The translations under genes and the position numbers were made by a program. Of a DNA stretch of 14,306 nucleotides, positions 1-6,925 are shown piece after piece. Origin of the DNA: Akkermansia sp. GTDB lineage: Bacteria > Verrucomicrobiota > Verrucomicrobiia > Verrucomicrobiales > Akkermansiaceae. The stretch's first letter is position 1. Each line of letters begins with the position of its first letter. The stretch covers positions 1 to 14,306 of the forward strand of contig JAGBZE010000064.1 in the NCBI GenBank assembly GCA_017628435.1, in the 5' to 3' direction. The notes beneath the pieces are model-generated. The model saw only the letters and a list, made by a program, of their open reading frames with translations, made no database searches and was not told where the DNA came from.

Positions 1-1
1 C

Positions 2-1105
2 ATGAAGCGGACCTTCGAGCGTCTGGGTGTGCCGGAGCAGGAACGTGCGTTCCTGGCCGGTGTGGATGCCCAGTATGACTCCGAAACCGCATACACCAAT
101 ATGCGAGAGGAACTGCAGAAGCAGGGTGTCATCTTCGTGAACTCCACCGAGGGTCTCAAGGAATACGAGCACATCTTCCGCCCCTGGTTCGGTAAGGTCA
201 TTCCTGTGGGCGACAACAAGTTCTCCGCCCTCAACCACGCAGCATTCTCCGGCGGTTCGTTCATCTACGTACCCAAGGGTGTGAAACTCGCCCAGCCGCT
301 GCAGGCCTATTTCCGCATCAATTCCGAAAGCATGGGCCAGTTCGAACGTACCCTCATCATTGCCGATGAAGGAGCCGAGCTCATGTACATGGAAGGCTGC
401 ACTGCCCCGCAGTACGACAGCGCCACCCTGCACTCCGGTGTGGTGGAACTCGTGGCACTCAAAGGCGCAAAAATCCAGTATGTAACCGTGCAGAACTGGT
501 CCACCAATGTGTACAACCTTGTGATTCAGCGCGGTCTTGCCATGGAGGATGCCGAAATCCGCTGGATTGACTGCAACCTGGGCTCCGGGCTCACCATGAA
601 ATATCCCGCCGTGGTGCTGCAAGGCCGCCGCGCCCGTGGCGAGGTGGTCAGCATCTCCCTGGCACACAGCGGCCAGCTGCAGGACACCGGCGCACGCATG
701 ATTCATGCTGCCCCCGAAACCACTTCCAACATTGTGGCCAAGTCCATTTCGGTGGGTGAAGGGCGTGCCAGCTACCGCGGCGAGGTGAAAGTGCTCAAAG
801 GCATGAAAGGCTGCAAGAACAATACCGAGTGCGATGCCCTCCTCATCAATGCAGCCAGCCGCACCGATACCTACCCCGCCATCACCGTGAACGGCAACGC
901 CAGCGCCGTGCAACATGAGGCCTCCGTCTCCCAGGTGGATGAAGAAATGCTCTTCTACCTGCAGCAGCGTGGTCTCACCCGCGCCCAGGCCATGAGCCTC
1001 GCCGTAAACGGATTCATCAACGACCTGGTGAAGGAATTCCCCATGGAATACTCCGTGGAGCTTCGCCGCCTCATCGACCTGGAGATGGAAGACTCCATCG
1101 GCTAA
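2..1105 (+). CDS. sufB: Fe-S cluster assembly scaffold SufB (5' end outside window)
   Basis: This is the C-terminal 367 residues of SufB, the cytosolic scaffold subunit of the SufBCD complex that builds Fe-S clusters. Family members are about 470-495 aa, so roughly 100-125 N-terminal residues lie upstream; the ATG at position 2 is an internal Met, not a start. Recognisable SufB segments include GGSFIYVPKGVK, LQAYFRIN, FERTLIIADEGAE and MEGCTAP. The Cys in TECDALLIN (residue 277 of the visible part, codon at 830) and the Glu 29 residues later in QHEAS match the spacing of E. coli Cys405 and Glu434, the reported cluster-assembly residues. The C-terminus (MEYSVELRRLIDLEM...SIG) is typical. sufD follows after 25 nt; sufC is not between them, so it is presumably upstream or elsewhere. 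Confidence 0.97.
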   Translation: MKRTFERLGVPEQERAFLAGVDAQYDSETAYTNMREELQKQGVIFVNSTEGLKEYEHIFRPWFGKVIPVGDNKFSALNHAAFSGGSFIYVPKGVKLAQPLQAYFRINSESMGQFERTLIIADEGAELMYMEGCTAPQYDSATLHSGVVELVALKGAKIQYVTVQNWSTNVYNLVIQRGLAMEDAEIRWIDCNLGSGLTMKYPAVVLQGRRARGEVVSISLAHSGQLQDTGARMIHAAPETTSNIVAKSISVGEGRASYRGEVKVLKGMKGCKNNTECDALLINAASRTDTYPAITVNGNASAVQHEASVSQVDEEMLFYLQQRGLTRAQAMSLAVNGFINDLVKEFPMEYSVELRRLIDLEMEDSIG

Positions 1106-1130
1106 CCCCCCAACTGCACGACATCACACC

Positions 1131-2258
1131 ATGGATTTTCCCGACAGTATGAGCATGGAAGAAGCCTTCGCCCTGGCCGAAGCCGAAGCAAAACTCAACG
1201 CTGCGCTCGCCGAAAGCAAAGCCCGCTTCGAAAACGCTGAAATTCCCAACCGTCTGAATGAGGACTGGCGCTTCGGGCGTCCACATAAATACGCCAAGGA
1301 GCTGGCAGAGCTGCTGCAAAGTAACATTCCCGGCACAGGCTCCGCTGAAGTTCAGGGCTGCGATGAGGAAGCAGTCCGTATCACCGCGGATGACGATGAC
1401 CTGCGGCAGACAGAAATGCTCATGCCCACCATCGGGTCCGATGCCTTGCTCGGCCTGCATCTCCAGCGTTTCGGGAGCGGCTATGCCCTTTATCTCGAAA
1501 AGAGCTACGATTCGCCCATCATCATCAACTACCGCAGCTCCGGCCTCTACACCCCCAGCACCTTCATCATGGCAGCTCCCGGGGTGCAGGCGCATATCAT
1601 CGAAAACATTCACTGCGAGAACGGAGCCACTATCTTTGCTGCCCGTAACATCCAGGTGGCGGAAGGCGCAAAGCTCAAAGTTGAGCTTCACGCCTTCTGC
1701 CCCGGAGTGGAGCAGGTGCAAGGGCGTTGCATGGTCATCACCAATGTACAGAACATGGGTGGAGAAGTACGCCACCTCACCAATTTCCTGAATCTCGATT
1801 GGGCTCGCGAGGAAACGGTGGCCGAAATCTACGCCGAAGGTTCCGACACCCAGCTTTATTCCTCCAATACCCCGCTGGAGCACATGGTGCTCGACCAGCA
1901 TACGCGCCAGGTGCACCATGTAGGCAAGGCGGTGAGCAATCTACTGTACAAAAACGTACTGGAAGACAAAACAACCGCAACCTTTGCCGGCAACATCTAT
2001 GTGGCTCCTGGTGCCCACAACACAGACGCCTACCAGAGCAACCGCAACCTGATGATTAGCGAGGATGCCACGGTAAACTCTCTGCCCGGACTGGAGATTC
2101 TGGCCGACAAGGTACGATGCTCCCACGGCAGTGCGTCCGGCCCCATGGATGAAGAACAGCTCTTCTATCTCCTTTCACGCGGCATTCCGCGGCACGAAGC
2201 ACATCAGCTCATTGCCCTCGGCTTTGTGGAAGAGGTCGATAACAAGTTCAACGCCTGA
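1131..2258 (+). CDS. sufD: Fe-S cluster assembly protein SufD
   Basis: SufD pairs with SufB in the SufBC2D scaffold complex. The 375-aa product has the SufD N-terminal helical region with the NEDWRF motif (residues 43-48) and the shared SufB/SufD right-handed beta-helix core. Its C-terminal domain contains CSHGSASG at residues 330-337; the His corresponds to the region of E. coli His360, implicated with SufB Cys405 in nascent cluster formation. DEEQLFYLLSRGI follows, a SufB/D hallmark. The ATG at 1131 gives a normal N-terminus and lies 25 nt after sufB, so co-transcription is expected. No purine-rich Shine-Dalgarno is visible upstream (GACATCACACC). The ISC-independent SUF machinery is common in Verrucomicrobiota and in oxygen-stressed anaerobes, which fits a gut organism; that last point is inference. 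Confidence 0.95.
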   Translation: MDFPDSMSMEEAFALAEAEAKLNAALAESKARFENAEIPNRLNEDWRFGRPHKYAKELAELLQSNIPGTGSAEVQGCDEEAVRITADDDDLRQTEMLMPTIGSDALLGLHLQRFGSGYALYLEKSYDSPIIINYRSSGLYTPSTFIMAAPGVQAHIIENIHCENGATIFAARNIQVAEGAKLKVELHAFCPGVEQVQGRCMVITNVQNMGGEVRHLTNFLNLDWAREETVAEIYAEGSDTQLYSSNTPLEHMVLDQHTRQVHHVGKAVSNLLYKNVLEDKTTATFAGNIYVAPGAHNTDAYQSNRNLMISEDATVNSLPGLEILADKVRCSHGSASGPMDEEQLFYLLSRGIPRHEAHQLIALGFVEEVDNKFNA

Positions 2259-2292
2259 TATTGACAGGATTTCCCCTGCCTTTCTCCGATTT

Positions 2293-3903
2293 ATGAATAA
2301 CGTCCTCCGCTCTTTGTGCGCCGGGCTCTGTACCGTTAGTCTTGCCTGCGCCCTGCCTTCCCAGCCCGTCACCGAACAGCCTGCGCTCATTCCTGCTCCA
2401 ATACAGTACGAATGGGCCGTAAACCAGCCGGGATTCCTGCTGAGCAACGGCATCAAGGTAGACTCCGCAACCAGCCACAGCGAGCTGGGGCGTGCTGCCA
2501 TCCGTGCGCTCATGGCTGCTGGGCTCGAAATTCAGCCCGAGGAAACGGAAGGTGATTTGCAGGTGCAGCTCCAGGCCAACCAGGCCCCCGCAGCCTATTC
2601 GCTGAAGGTCACGCCGCTGGGAATCAGCATCGAGGTCGGCAGCGCAGAAGCCCTGCACGCCGCCGCACAGACTCTGGCTCAGGCGGTGCTGAAAGACGCC
2701 GCCGGGCAGCCGGCGCTGCCAGCCATGTGGGTGAAGGATGCCCCCCAGCTTGAGCACCGAGGCATCATGCTCGACACAAGCCGCCACCCCATCAGCGTGG
2801 CGGATACCAAGCGCATCCTGAACCTCATGGCGCGCTACAAGCTCAACCGCCTGCACTGGCACCTGTGCGATGACCAGGGCTGGCGCATTGAAATTAAGAA
2901 GTACCCCCTGCTCACCGAAATCGGCAGCAAGCGCAAAGGAACAGCCTGCTGGATTAAGCAGACAGAGGTAGACAACAAACCGGTAGAGTTCTACTACACG
3001 CAGGACGACATCCGCGAGGTGGTGGCGCACGCGCACAGTCTGGGCATCATCGTGATTCCCGAAATCGAAATCCCCGGCCACGCCAGTGCCGCCGTGACCG
3101 CCTACCCGCAGCTGGGCAACCAGGACAGCCCCGGTTTCGCGCCGGAAGTCGTCACCGGCTGGGGCGTATTCACGCATGTCATGGGGCCGAACGCCTTTGC
3201 CTTCCAATTCATTGAGGATGTGCTGGCCGAGGTATGCGCGCTCTTCCCCCGCGCACCATACATCCACATCGGCGGTGATGAAGTACCCCGCGACCAGTGG
3301 CAGCAAAGCCCCGCCGCCCAGGCCTTCATGCAGCAGCACGGCATGACCCGCGAAAGCCAGATTCAGGATTACTTCACCCACCTCTGCGCCCAGGTGCTGC
3401 GCAAGCATGGCCGCCGCATGGTGGGGTGGGATGAAATCATGTGTGCCCCGCAACTCCCGCAGGATGCCGTGGTAATGGCCTGGCGCGGCATGGACCACGC
3501 CCGCATCGCCGCCCGCCGTGACCACGAGCTCATACTCTGCCCCATTCACGCCTTCTATTTCAACTTCCCGCAAAGTACAAACGAAGAAGTAAAGCCTTTC
3601 TACTCCGGGCTCACCGGGTTCGATCATATAGACTGGAAACACGTGCTCACCTTCGACACCTCAGTTCCCGGCAACAAAGTCATCGGCATGCAGGCCAACC
3701 TCTGGAGCGAGTGCATACCGGACATGAAAAAGCTGGAATACATGCTCGTGCCCCGCATCTGCGCCCTGGCCGAAAAAGCCTGGCGCTACGGCCTGCCTGT
3801 TTTCCCCGATGAGTTCGCCCACCGACTCGAAGCCCAGACGCCCTACTTTGACTCCCTGCAGCTCAACTTCCGCCAGGAGGACAACGCCCCGCGCCGTCCT
3901 TGA
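2293..3903 (+). CDS. Secreted beta-N-acetylhexosaminidase, GH20
   Basis: A 536-aa glycoside hydrolase of family 20, which removes terminal beta-linked GlcNAc or GalNAc from glycans. The ATG at 2293 is chosen over in-frame upstream codons inside sufD because it starts a signal peptide: Arg6, a hydrophobic core, then ACA (18-20). Cys19 is a weak lipobox candidate. Residues ~25-150 resemble the GH20 N-terminal domain. The TIM barrel begins at EHRGIMLDTSRHP (Arg156 likely binds substrate) with LHWHLCDDQGW following. HIGGDE carries the catalytic Asp329-Glu330 pair of substrate-assisted catalysis, and LWSE (Trp471, Glu473) is the aromatic active-site segment. The start is only 34 nt after sufD with no terminator visible, so read-through from suf is possible. 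Together with the porins downstream it suggests mucin or other host glycan use (inference). Confidence 0.93.
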   Translation: MNNVLRSLCAGLCTVSLACALPSQPVTEQPALIPAPIQYEWAVNQPGFLLSNGIKVDSATSHSELGRAAIRALMAAGLEIQPEETEGDLQVQLQANQAPAAYSLKVTPLGISIEVGSAEALHAAAQTLAQAVLKDAAGQPALPAMWVKDAPQLEHRGIMLDTSRHPISVADTKRILNLMARYKLNRLHWHLCDDQGWRIEIKKYPLLTEIGSKRKGTACWIKQTEVDNKPVEFYYTQDDIREVVAHAHSLGIIVIPEIEIPGHASAAVTAYPQLGNQDSPGFAPEVVTGWGVFTHVMGPNAFAFQFIEDVLAEVCALFPRAPYIHIGGDEVPRDQWQQSPAAQAFMQQHGMTRESQIQDYFTHLCAQVLRKHGRRMVGWDEIMCAPQLPQDAVVMAWRGMDHARIAARRDHELILCPIHAFYFNFPQSTNEEVKPFYSGLTGFDHIDWKHVLTFDTSVPGNKVIGMQANLWSECIPDMKKLEYMLVPRICALAEKAWRYGLPVFPDEFAHRLEAQTPYFDSLQLNFRQEDNAPRRP

Positions 3904-3965
3904 ACTTACTATTTTCCGCGGATTCGTCTATTCAACAGCAAAGGCGAAGGCAAGAGCTTATTTTC

Positions 3966-3994
3966 TTGTCTTTGCAGTTAGAGTGTGATACAGT
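3966..3994 (+). promoter_or_regulatory. sigma70-like promoter of first porin gene
   Basis: TTGTCT (3966-3971), a 17-nt spacer and TACAGT (3989-3994) form a plausible -35/-10 pair, with transcription expected near 4001 and a leader of about 20 nt. The 28-nt block 3965-3992 matches 5283-5310 upstream of the second porin at 24 positions, including CAGTTAGA in the spacer and TGTGATACA. This conservation supports function more than the hexamer match does. Confidence 0.6.
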
Positions 3995-4022
3995 GCCGCC
4001 GCACACACTCTTTATTAGCATT

Positions 4023-5219
4023 ATGAAGATTAGAACTCTCTTTATTCCTGCTCTTGCAGCCATGGCCATGGTTCAGGCTGGCGAGACCTGCGACTACGCT
4101 CCCGGCAAGTTTTTCTACAACGGCGGGCTTCAGCTTCCTGGCGAAGGCACGCCTGCATACAAGAGGGCAATGTTCGAAAAAACCGGCACCATGTTCAACG
4201 CTGAGCTGGGCTTCGGCTACTGGGCTATCGATAACCAGGCAGATGGCTTCAATTCCAACAACGTCATCAGCAAACTCTGGGCCCGCGTTGACCAGCGCAT
4301 CATCAAGGACGACATCAACGGCGGCACCTGGCTGCGCGCTGATGTGATGGGCTCCTGGGGGCTTGATCACGACACAGCCAGCCAAAGCGCCTTCTTCGAT
4401 GGAGGTTTCGGCTCTGCAACCTGGCACAACACAGATCTCTTCGGCCCGGCCAATCTCTACCTGCTGAACCTTACTCTCAAACAGTACTTCTACAACAAGC
4501 GCGTATGCTTCAACGGTGGCATCATCTGGATGAGCCAGTATTTCGACCGTATAAGCCACGCTCGCTTTGCCAACGATGCCTTCGAGAAATCCCCGGTACT
4601 GCCGCTGGTATGGCAGCAGCCCGGCGCAGTGATGCAGGTGGAGGTGAATGAAGACAACTTTGCCACACTTGCCTTGGTGGGTACTGGGGTTCCCGGCGGC
4701 CAGAACCCCTATAATTTCGATAATACCATAGGTTACACTGTTGTGGGCGAATGGGGTCACGAATTCGCCGATGACAAGGGTATCTGGCGCGTAGCCCCCT
4801 TCTTCACCAGCGAGGATGCCGATGACGGCTCTGGCCGCGAGTGCGAGCACAACGCCTTTGGCATTATGACCGGTCTGGAATACCAGATGAACGATATCGC
4901 CAAGGTGTACGCCCGCCTGGCATGGGCCAGCAGTGAGTACCAGCGTTGCCGCAAGGAAGCCATGGTTGGCACCACCCTGCGTGTAGTCCCCACACGCCCC
5001 TCTGATTATCTCGGCATTGGCTTCGGGCTATACAAGGGAGCAGAAACGGCCACCAAGAAACTGGAGAATGAGTTTGAAAAAGTGCTCGAATTCACCTATA
5101 ACGTGCAAGTGGACAAGTACATCACCGTTGCACCGTACTACCAAGTGTACTTCGACCCCGCCTACCGCAGCGTAAGCACAGTTAGTGCCACGGGGGTTCA
5201 GGCTCATCTGTCCTTCTAA
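4023..5219 (+). CDS. OprB-like outer-membrane porin, paralogue 1
   Basis: A 398-aa protein predicted to be an outer-membrane beta-barrel. The ATG at 4023 starts a clear signal peptide (basic MKIR, hydrophobic 5-17, then VQAG, cleavage likely near residue 19). An in-frame TTG at 3900 overlaps the GH20 stop and is rejected. The mature protein has alternating polar/aromatic strand patterns, many Gly, Tyr and Trp, and ends in LSF with a terminal Phe, the usual barrel-insertion signal. The final segments (VLEFTYNVQVDKYITVAPYYQ, then DPAYR) resemble the last strands of OprB-type carbohydrate-selective porins. It is collinear with the next gene over its full length. The exact family is less certain than the barrel prediction. 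It has its own promoter and terminator; substrate is unknown, with small sugars a reasonable guess given the adjacent GH20. Confidence 0.8.
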   Translation: MKIRTLFIPALAAMAMVQAGETCDYAPGKFFYNGGLQLPGEGTPAYKRAMFEKTGTMFNAELGFGYWAIDNQADGFNSNNVISKLWARVDQRIIKDDINGGTWLRADVMGSWGLDHDTASQSAFFDGGFGSATWHNTDLFGPANLYLLNLTLKQYFYNKRVCFNGGIIWMSQYFDRISHARFANDAFEKSPVLPLVWQQPGAVMQVEVNEDNFATLALVGTGVPGGQNPYNFDNTIGYTVVGEWGHEFADDKGIWRVAPFFTSEDADDGSGRECEHNAFGIMTGLEYQMNDIAKVYARLAWASSEYQRCRKEAMVGTTLRVVPTRPSDYLGIGFGLYKGAETATKKLENEFEKVLEFTYNVQVDKYITVAPYYQVYFDPAYRSVSTVSATGVQAHLSF

Positions 5220-5248
5220 ACGAATAAAATGCATAAAATTATGCAAGG

Positions 5249-5281
5249 CCGTTGGTTTCTGCACAAGGAACCGACGGTTTT
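5249..5281 (+). terminator. Intrinsic terminator after porin 1
   Basis: An 11-bp stem (CCGTTGGTTTC at 5249-5259 with GGAACCGACGG at 5267-5277, two G-T wobbles) with a 7-nt loop is followed by TTTT. The -35 element of the second porin starts only 3 nt after it, so the two porins look like separate transcription units. Confidence 0.75.
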
Positions 5282-5283
5282 GC

Positions 5284-5312
5284 TTGTCATATCAGTTAGA
5301 ATGTGATACACT
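5284..5312 (+). promoter_or_regulatory. sigma70-like promoter of second porin gene
   Basis: TTGTCA (5284-5289, five of six to consensus), a 17-nt spacer and TACACT (5307-5312). Expected start near 5319 leaves a leader of about 16 nt before the ATG at 5336. The spacer motif CAGTTAGA and the TGTGATACA across the -10 are the same as at the first porin, with identical spacing. Confidence 0.65.
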
Positions 5313-5335
5313 CCCGCATCTTCTAATCCACACAT

Positions 5336-6553
5336 ATGAAAATCAAAAATCTCTTCCTATCCCTGTTGGCAATGGCAGGCGTAGTCCAGGCAGGTGAACC
5401 CTGTGTTGACACCACACCCACCCCGGAATCCTGCACCTTCCACCGCTTTTATGATGGTCCTCTTGCCATTCCCGGCGAATCTGCCCCTGCCTGGAAAAAG
5501 AAGCTTTACGACACCACTGGCACTGCTTTCTATGTTGAGTTGTACGGCGCTTACTGGGCCGTCGACAACCAGAGCGAAGGCTACGATAATGACAACCTTT
5601 CCCTGTTGTATTTCAGTTCTCTGGATCAGCGCCTCATTCAGGACAATGTGAACGGCGGCACCTGGTTCAACCTGTCACTGGCCGGCTCCTGGGGGCTTGA
5701 CCACGATTCTGCTGATCCTGCTCGTTTCTACACCGATGGCATGGGCATTGGCACCTGGGCACACACCGATAGCGTGGGTGCAGCCGGTCTCTACATCATG
5801 AATGCCACCCTGCGCCAGTACTTCAACAATAAGCGCACATGCCTGAATGTGGGTGCTATCTGGATGAGCATGTATTTTGACCGCATCGGACACGCCCGTT
5901 TCATGAACGATGCGTTCGAGAAGTCCCCCGTGCTGCCCATGTACTATGGTACTCCCGGTGCTGTGCTTCAGCATGAAATCGACAAGAATAACTTTGTGAC
6001 CGCCGCATTCATCGGCACAGGGCTCGGACTGGGCGACAACTTCCTGAACTGGAACAACACCAATGGCTACGCTGTACAGGGCGAATGGGGGCATTGCTTC
6101 AATGAGGGCAAGGGTACCTGGCGCCTCGCTTCCTTCTTCACCAGCGTGGATGCCACTGGTTCCCGCGGTGTGGAGGAGGAACACAACGCAGTAGGTATCA
6201 TGAGCGGCGTTGAATACGACCTTAGCGACCGCGTGAAGGTGTATGCCCGACTGGCACTGGCCAGCAGCGAGCATGTTCGCGCCCGCAAGGAAGCCATGGT
6301 GGGCACCACACTGCGACTGGTTCCCAACCGTCCGCAGGATTACCTTGGCGCAGGCTTTGGTGTGTACAAGTGCGGCGACGGCGATGCCGCCCCTCTGGTG
6401 AACGAGTATGAGAAGGTAATCGAGCTCACCTACCGTGTGCAGGTGAATGATTATATGTCCGTGGCACCCTACTACCAGCTCTACATTGATCCCGCCTACC
6501 GCACTGTTTCCACAGTAAGTGCCACAGGTCTGCAGGCTCACGTTGAGTTCTGA
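5336..6553 (+). CDS. OprB-like outer-membrane porin, paralogue 2
   Basis: A 405-aa paralogue of the preceding gene. The signal peptide MKIKNLFLSLLAMAGVVQAG is nearly the same in form, and long blocks are shared, including NGGTW, GSWGLDHD, HARF.NDAFEKSPVLP, GEWGH, YARLA.ASSE, RKEAMVGTTLR and AYR.VSTVSATG.QAH. The C-terminus ends VEF, with terminal Phe as in barrel proteins. Differences cluster in the early mature region: this copy has an extra Cys-containing insert around residues 23-34 (PCVDTTPTPESC), as expected for a variable loop. Two Cys residues there could form a disulfide (inference). It has its own promoter and is followed by a strong hairpin. Tandem duplication followed by divergence is the simplest history; differing loops could mean different substrates or surface variants. 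Confidence 0.8.
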   Translation: MKIKNLFLSLLAMAGVVQAGEPCVDTTPTPESCTFHRFYDGPLAIPGESAPAWKKKLYDTTGTAFYVELYGAYWAVDNQSEGYDNDNLSLLYFSSLDQRLIQDNVNGGTWFNLSLAGSWGLDHDSADPARFYTDGMGIGTWAHTDSVGAAGLYIMNATLRQYFNNKRTCLNVGAIWMSMYFDRIGHARFMNDAFEKSPVLPMYYGTPGAVLQHEIDKNNFVTAAFIGTGLGLGDNFLNWNNTNGYAVQGEWGHCFNEGKGTWRLASFFTSVDATGSRGVEEEHNAVGIMSGVEYDLSDRVKVYARLALASSEHVRARKEAMVGTTLRLVPNRPQDYLGAGFGVYKCGDGDAAPLVNEYEKVIELTYRVQVNDYMSVAPYYQLYIDPAYRTVSTVSATGLQAHVEF

Positions 6554-6576
6554 TAATCCCGCCACTGGCTCATCAA

Positions 6577-6616
6577 AAAGGCGCAGCAGGCTTTATGCCT
6601 GACTGCGCCTTTGTTT
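6577..6616. terminator. Bidirectional terminator between porin 2 and micro-protein gene
   Basis: AAAGGCGCAG (6577-6586) pairs perfectly with CTGCGCCTTT (6603-6612), and an inner stem CAGGC/GCCTG encloses a TTTAT loop, with one bulged A at 6602. It is followed by T-rich DNA on both strands (TTTGTTTG on +, CTTTTTGATG on -). It can end both the + strand porin transcript and the - strand micro-protein transcript. Confidence 0.85.
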
Positions 6617-6647
6617 GTTAACTGGCAGGGGGAGAGCACCTACCGCA

Positions 6648-6809
6648 TCATCTCTTGCTGCAACCAACAACCGCCTGCTGCATACTGCTCGCACAGGCAG
6701 CGTCAACAGCCTCTACACAGGGCGTAGCCGTCCCGAAGAGAGCTCCCAGAATGATGCAGAGCACCAAGGTGAGCACAGCACAAACTGTGGTATATACGTT
6801 CAGTTTCAT
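6648..6809 (-). CDS. 53-aa predicted membrane or secreted micro-protein
   Basis: A short reading frame on the - strand, ATG at 6809 to TGA at 6648. The product starts MKLNVYTTVCAVLTLVLCII and continues LGALFGTATPCVEAVDAAC. This is a basic start, an uninterrupted hydrophobic segment over residues ~9-25, then a short polar tail with Cys at 31, 39 and 50, ending SKR. This looks like an uncleaved membrane anchor or a signal peptide with a small Cys-containing mature peptide. Support for a real gene is contextual: a near-consensus promoter (TTGACC-16-TATAAC) lies 28 nt upstream, just after the helicase terminator, and a strong hairpin follows the stop. No ribosome-binding site is visible, as elsewhere here. 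I do not recognise the family; function is unknown. Confidence 0.6.
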   Translation of the reverse strand: MKLNVYTTVCAVLTLVLCIILGALFGTATPCVEAVDAACASSMQQAVVGCSKR

Positions 6810-6837
6810 AGCTAAGGTGAACTACAGCGTTACTTCC

Positions 6838-6865
6838 GTTATAACACAGTTTATGTTCTGGTCAA
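6838..6865 (-). promoter_or_regulatory. Near-consensus sigma70 promoter for the micro-protein gene
   Basis: On the - strand TTGACC (6865-6860) is followed by a 16-nt spacer and TATAAC (6843-6838), each five of six to consensus. Expected start is near 6831, giving a leader of about 22 nt to the ATG at 6809. It is one of the best promoter matches in the window and begins 3 nt past the helicase terminator T-tract. Confidence 0.65.
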
Positions 6866-6868
6866 GAT

Positions 6869-6898
6869 AAAAAAGGCAGCGGTACGCGAACCGCTGCC
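6869..6898 (-). terminator. Intrinsic terminator of the DEAD-box helicase gene
   Basis: A perfect 9-bp stem, GGCAGCGGT (6875-6883) with ACCGCTGCC (6890-6898), and a 6-nt loop. Read on the - strand it is followed by TTTTTT. It lies 27 nt beyond the helicase stop codon. Confidence 0.88.
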
Positions 6899-6925
6899 GA
6901 AAACATGCTGAAATAAGGCGTATTT

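Noticed and set aside
2261..2290. Perfect TTGACA -35 before GH20 with TCCGAT 18 nt later
   Set aside because: The -10 matches only three of six positions and would start transcription inside the coding sequence.
2248..3642. 464-codon open frame on the - strand opposite the GH20 gene
   Set aside because: GH20 on the other strand has full catalytic motifs; the antisense frame shows no family motif and is expected from GC-rich codon structure.
3938..3975. Possible hairpin GCAAAG...CTTTGC with inner CAAGA/TCTTG before porin 1
   Set aside because: The internal loop is strongly asymmetric and there is no T run after it; it is weaker than every terminator called here.
5231..5244. Palindrome GCATAA-AA-TTATGC after porin 1
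   Set aside because: Short, AT-rich and with a 2-nt loop; more likely chance than an operator or terminator.
6615..6870. Two short + strand frames in the porin-helicase interval
   Set aside because: They begin past the porin terminator, lack signals, and run opposite the micro-protein with its promoter.
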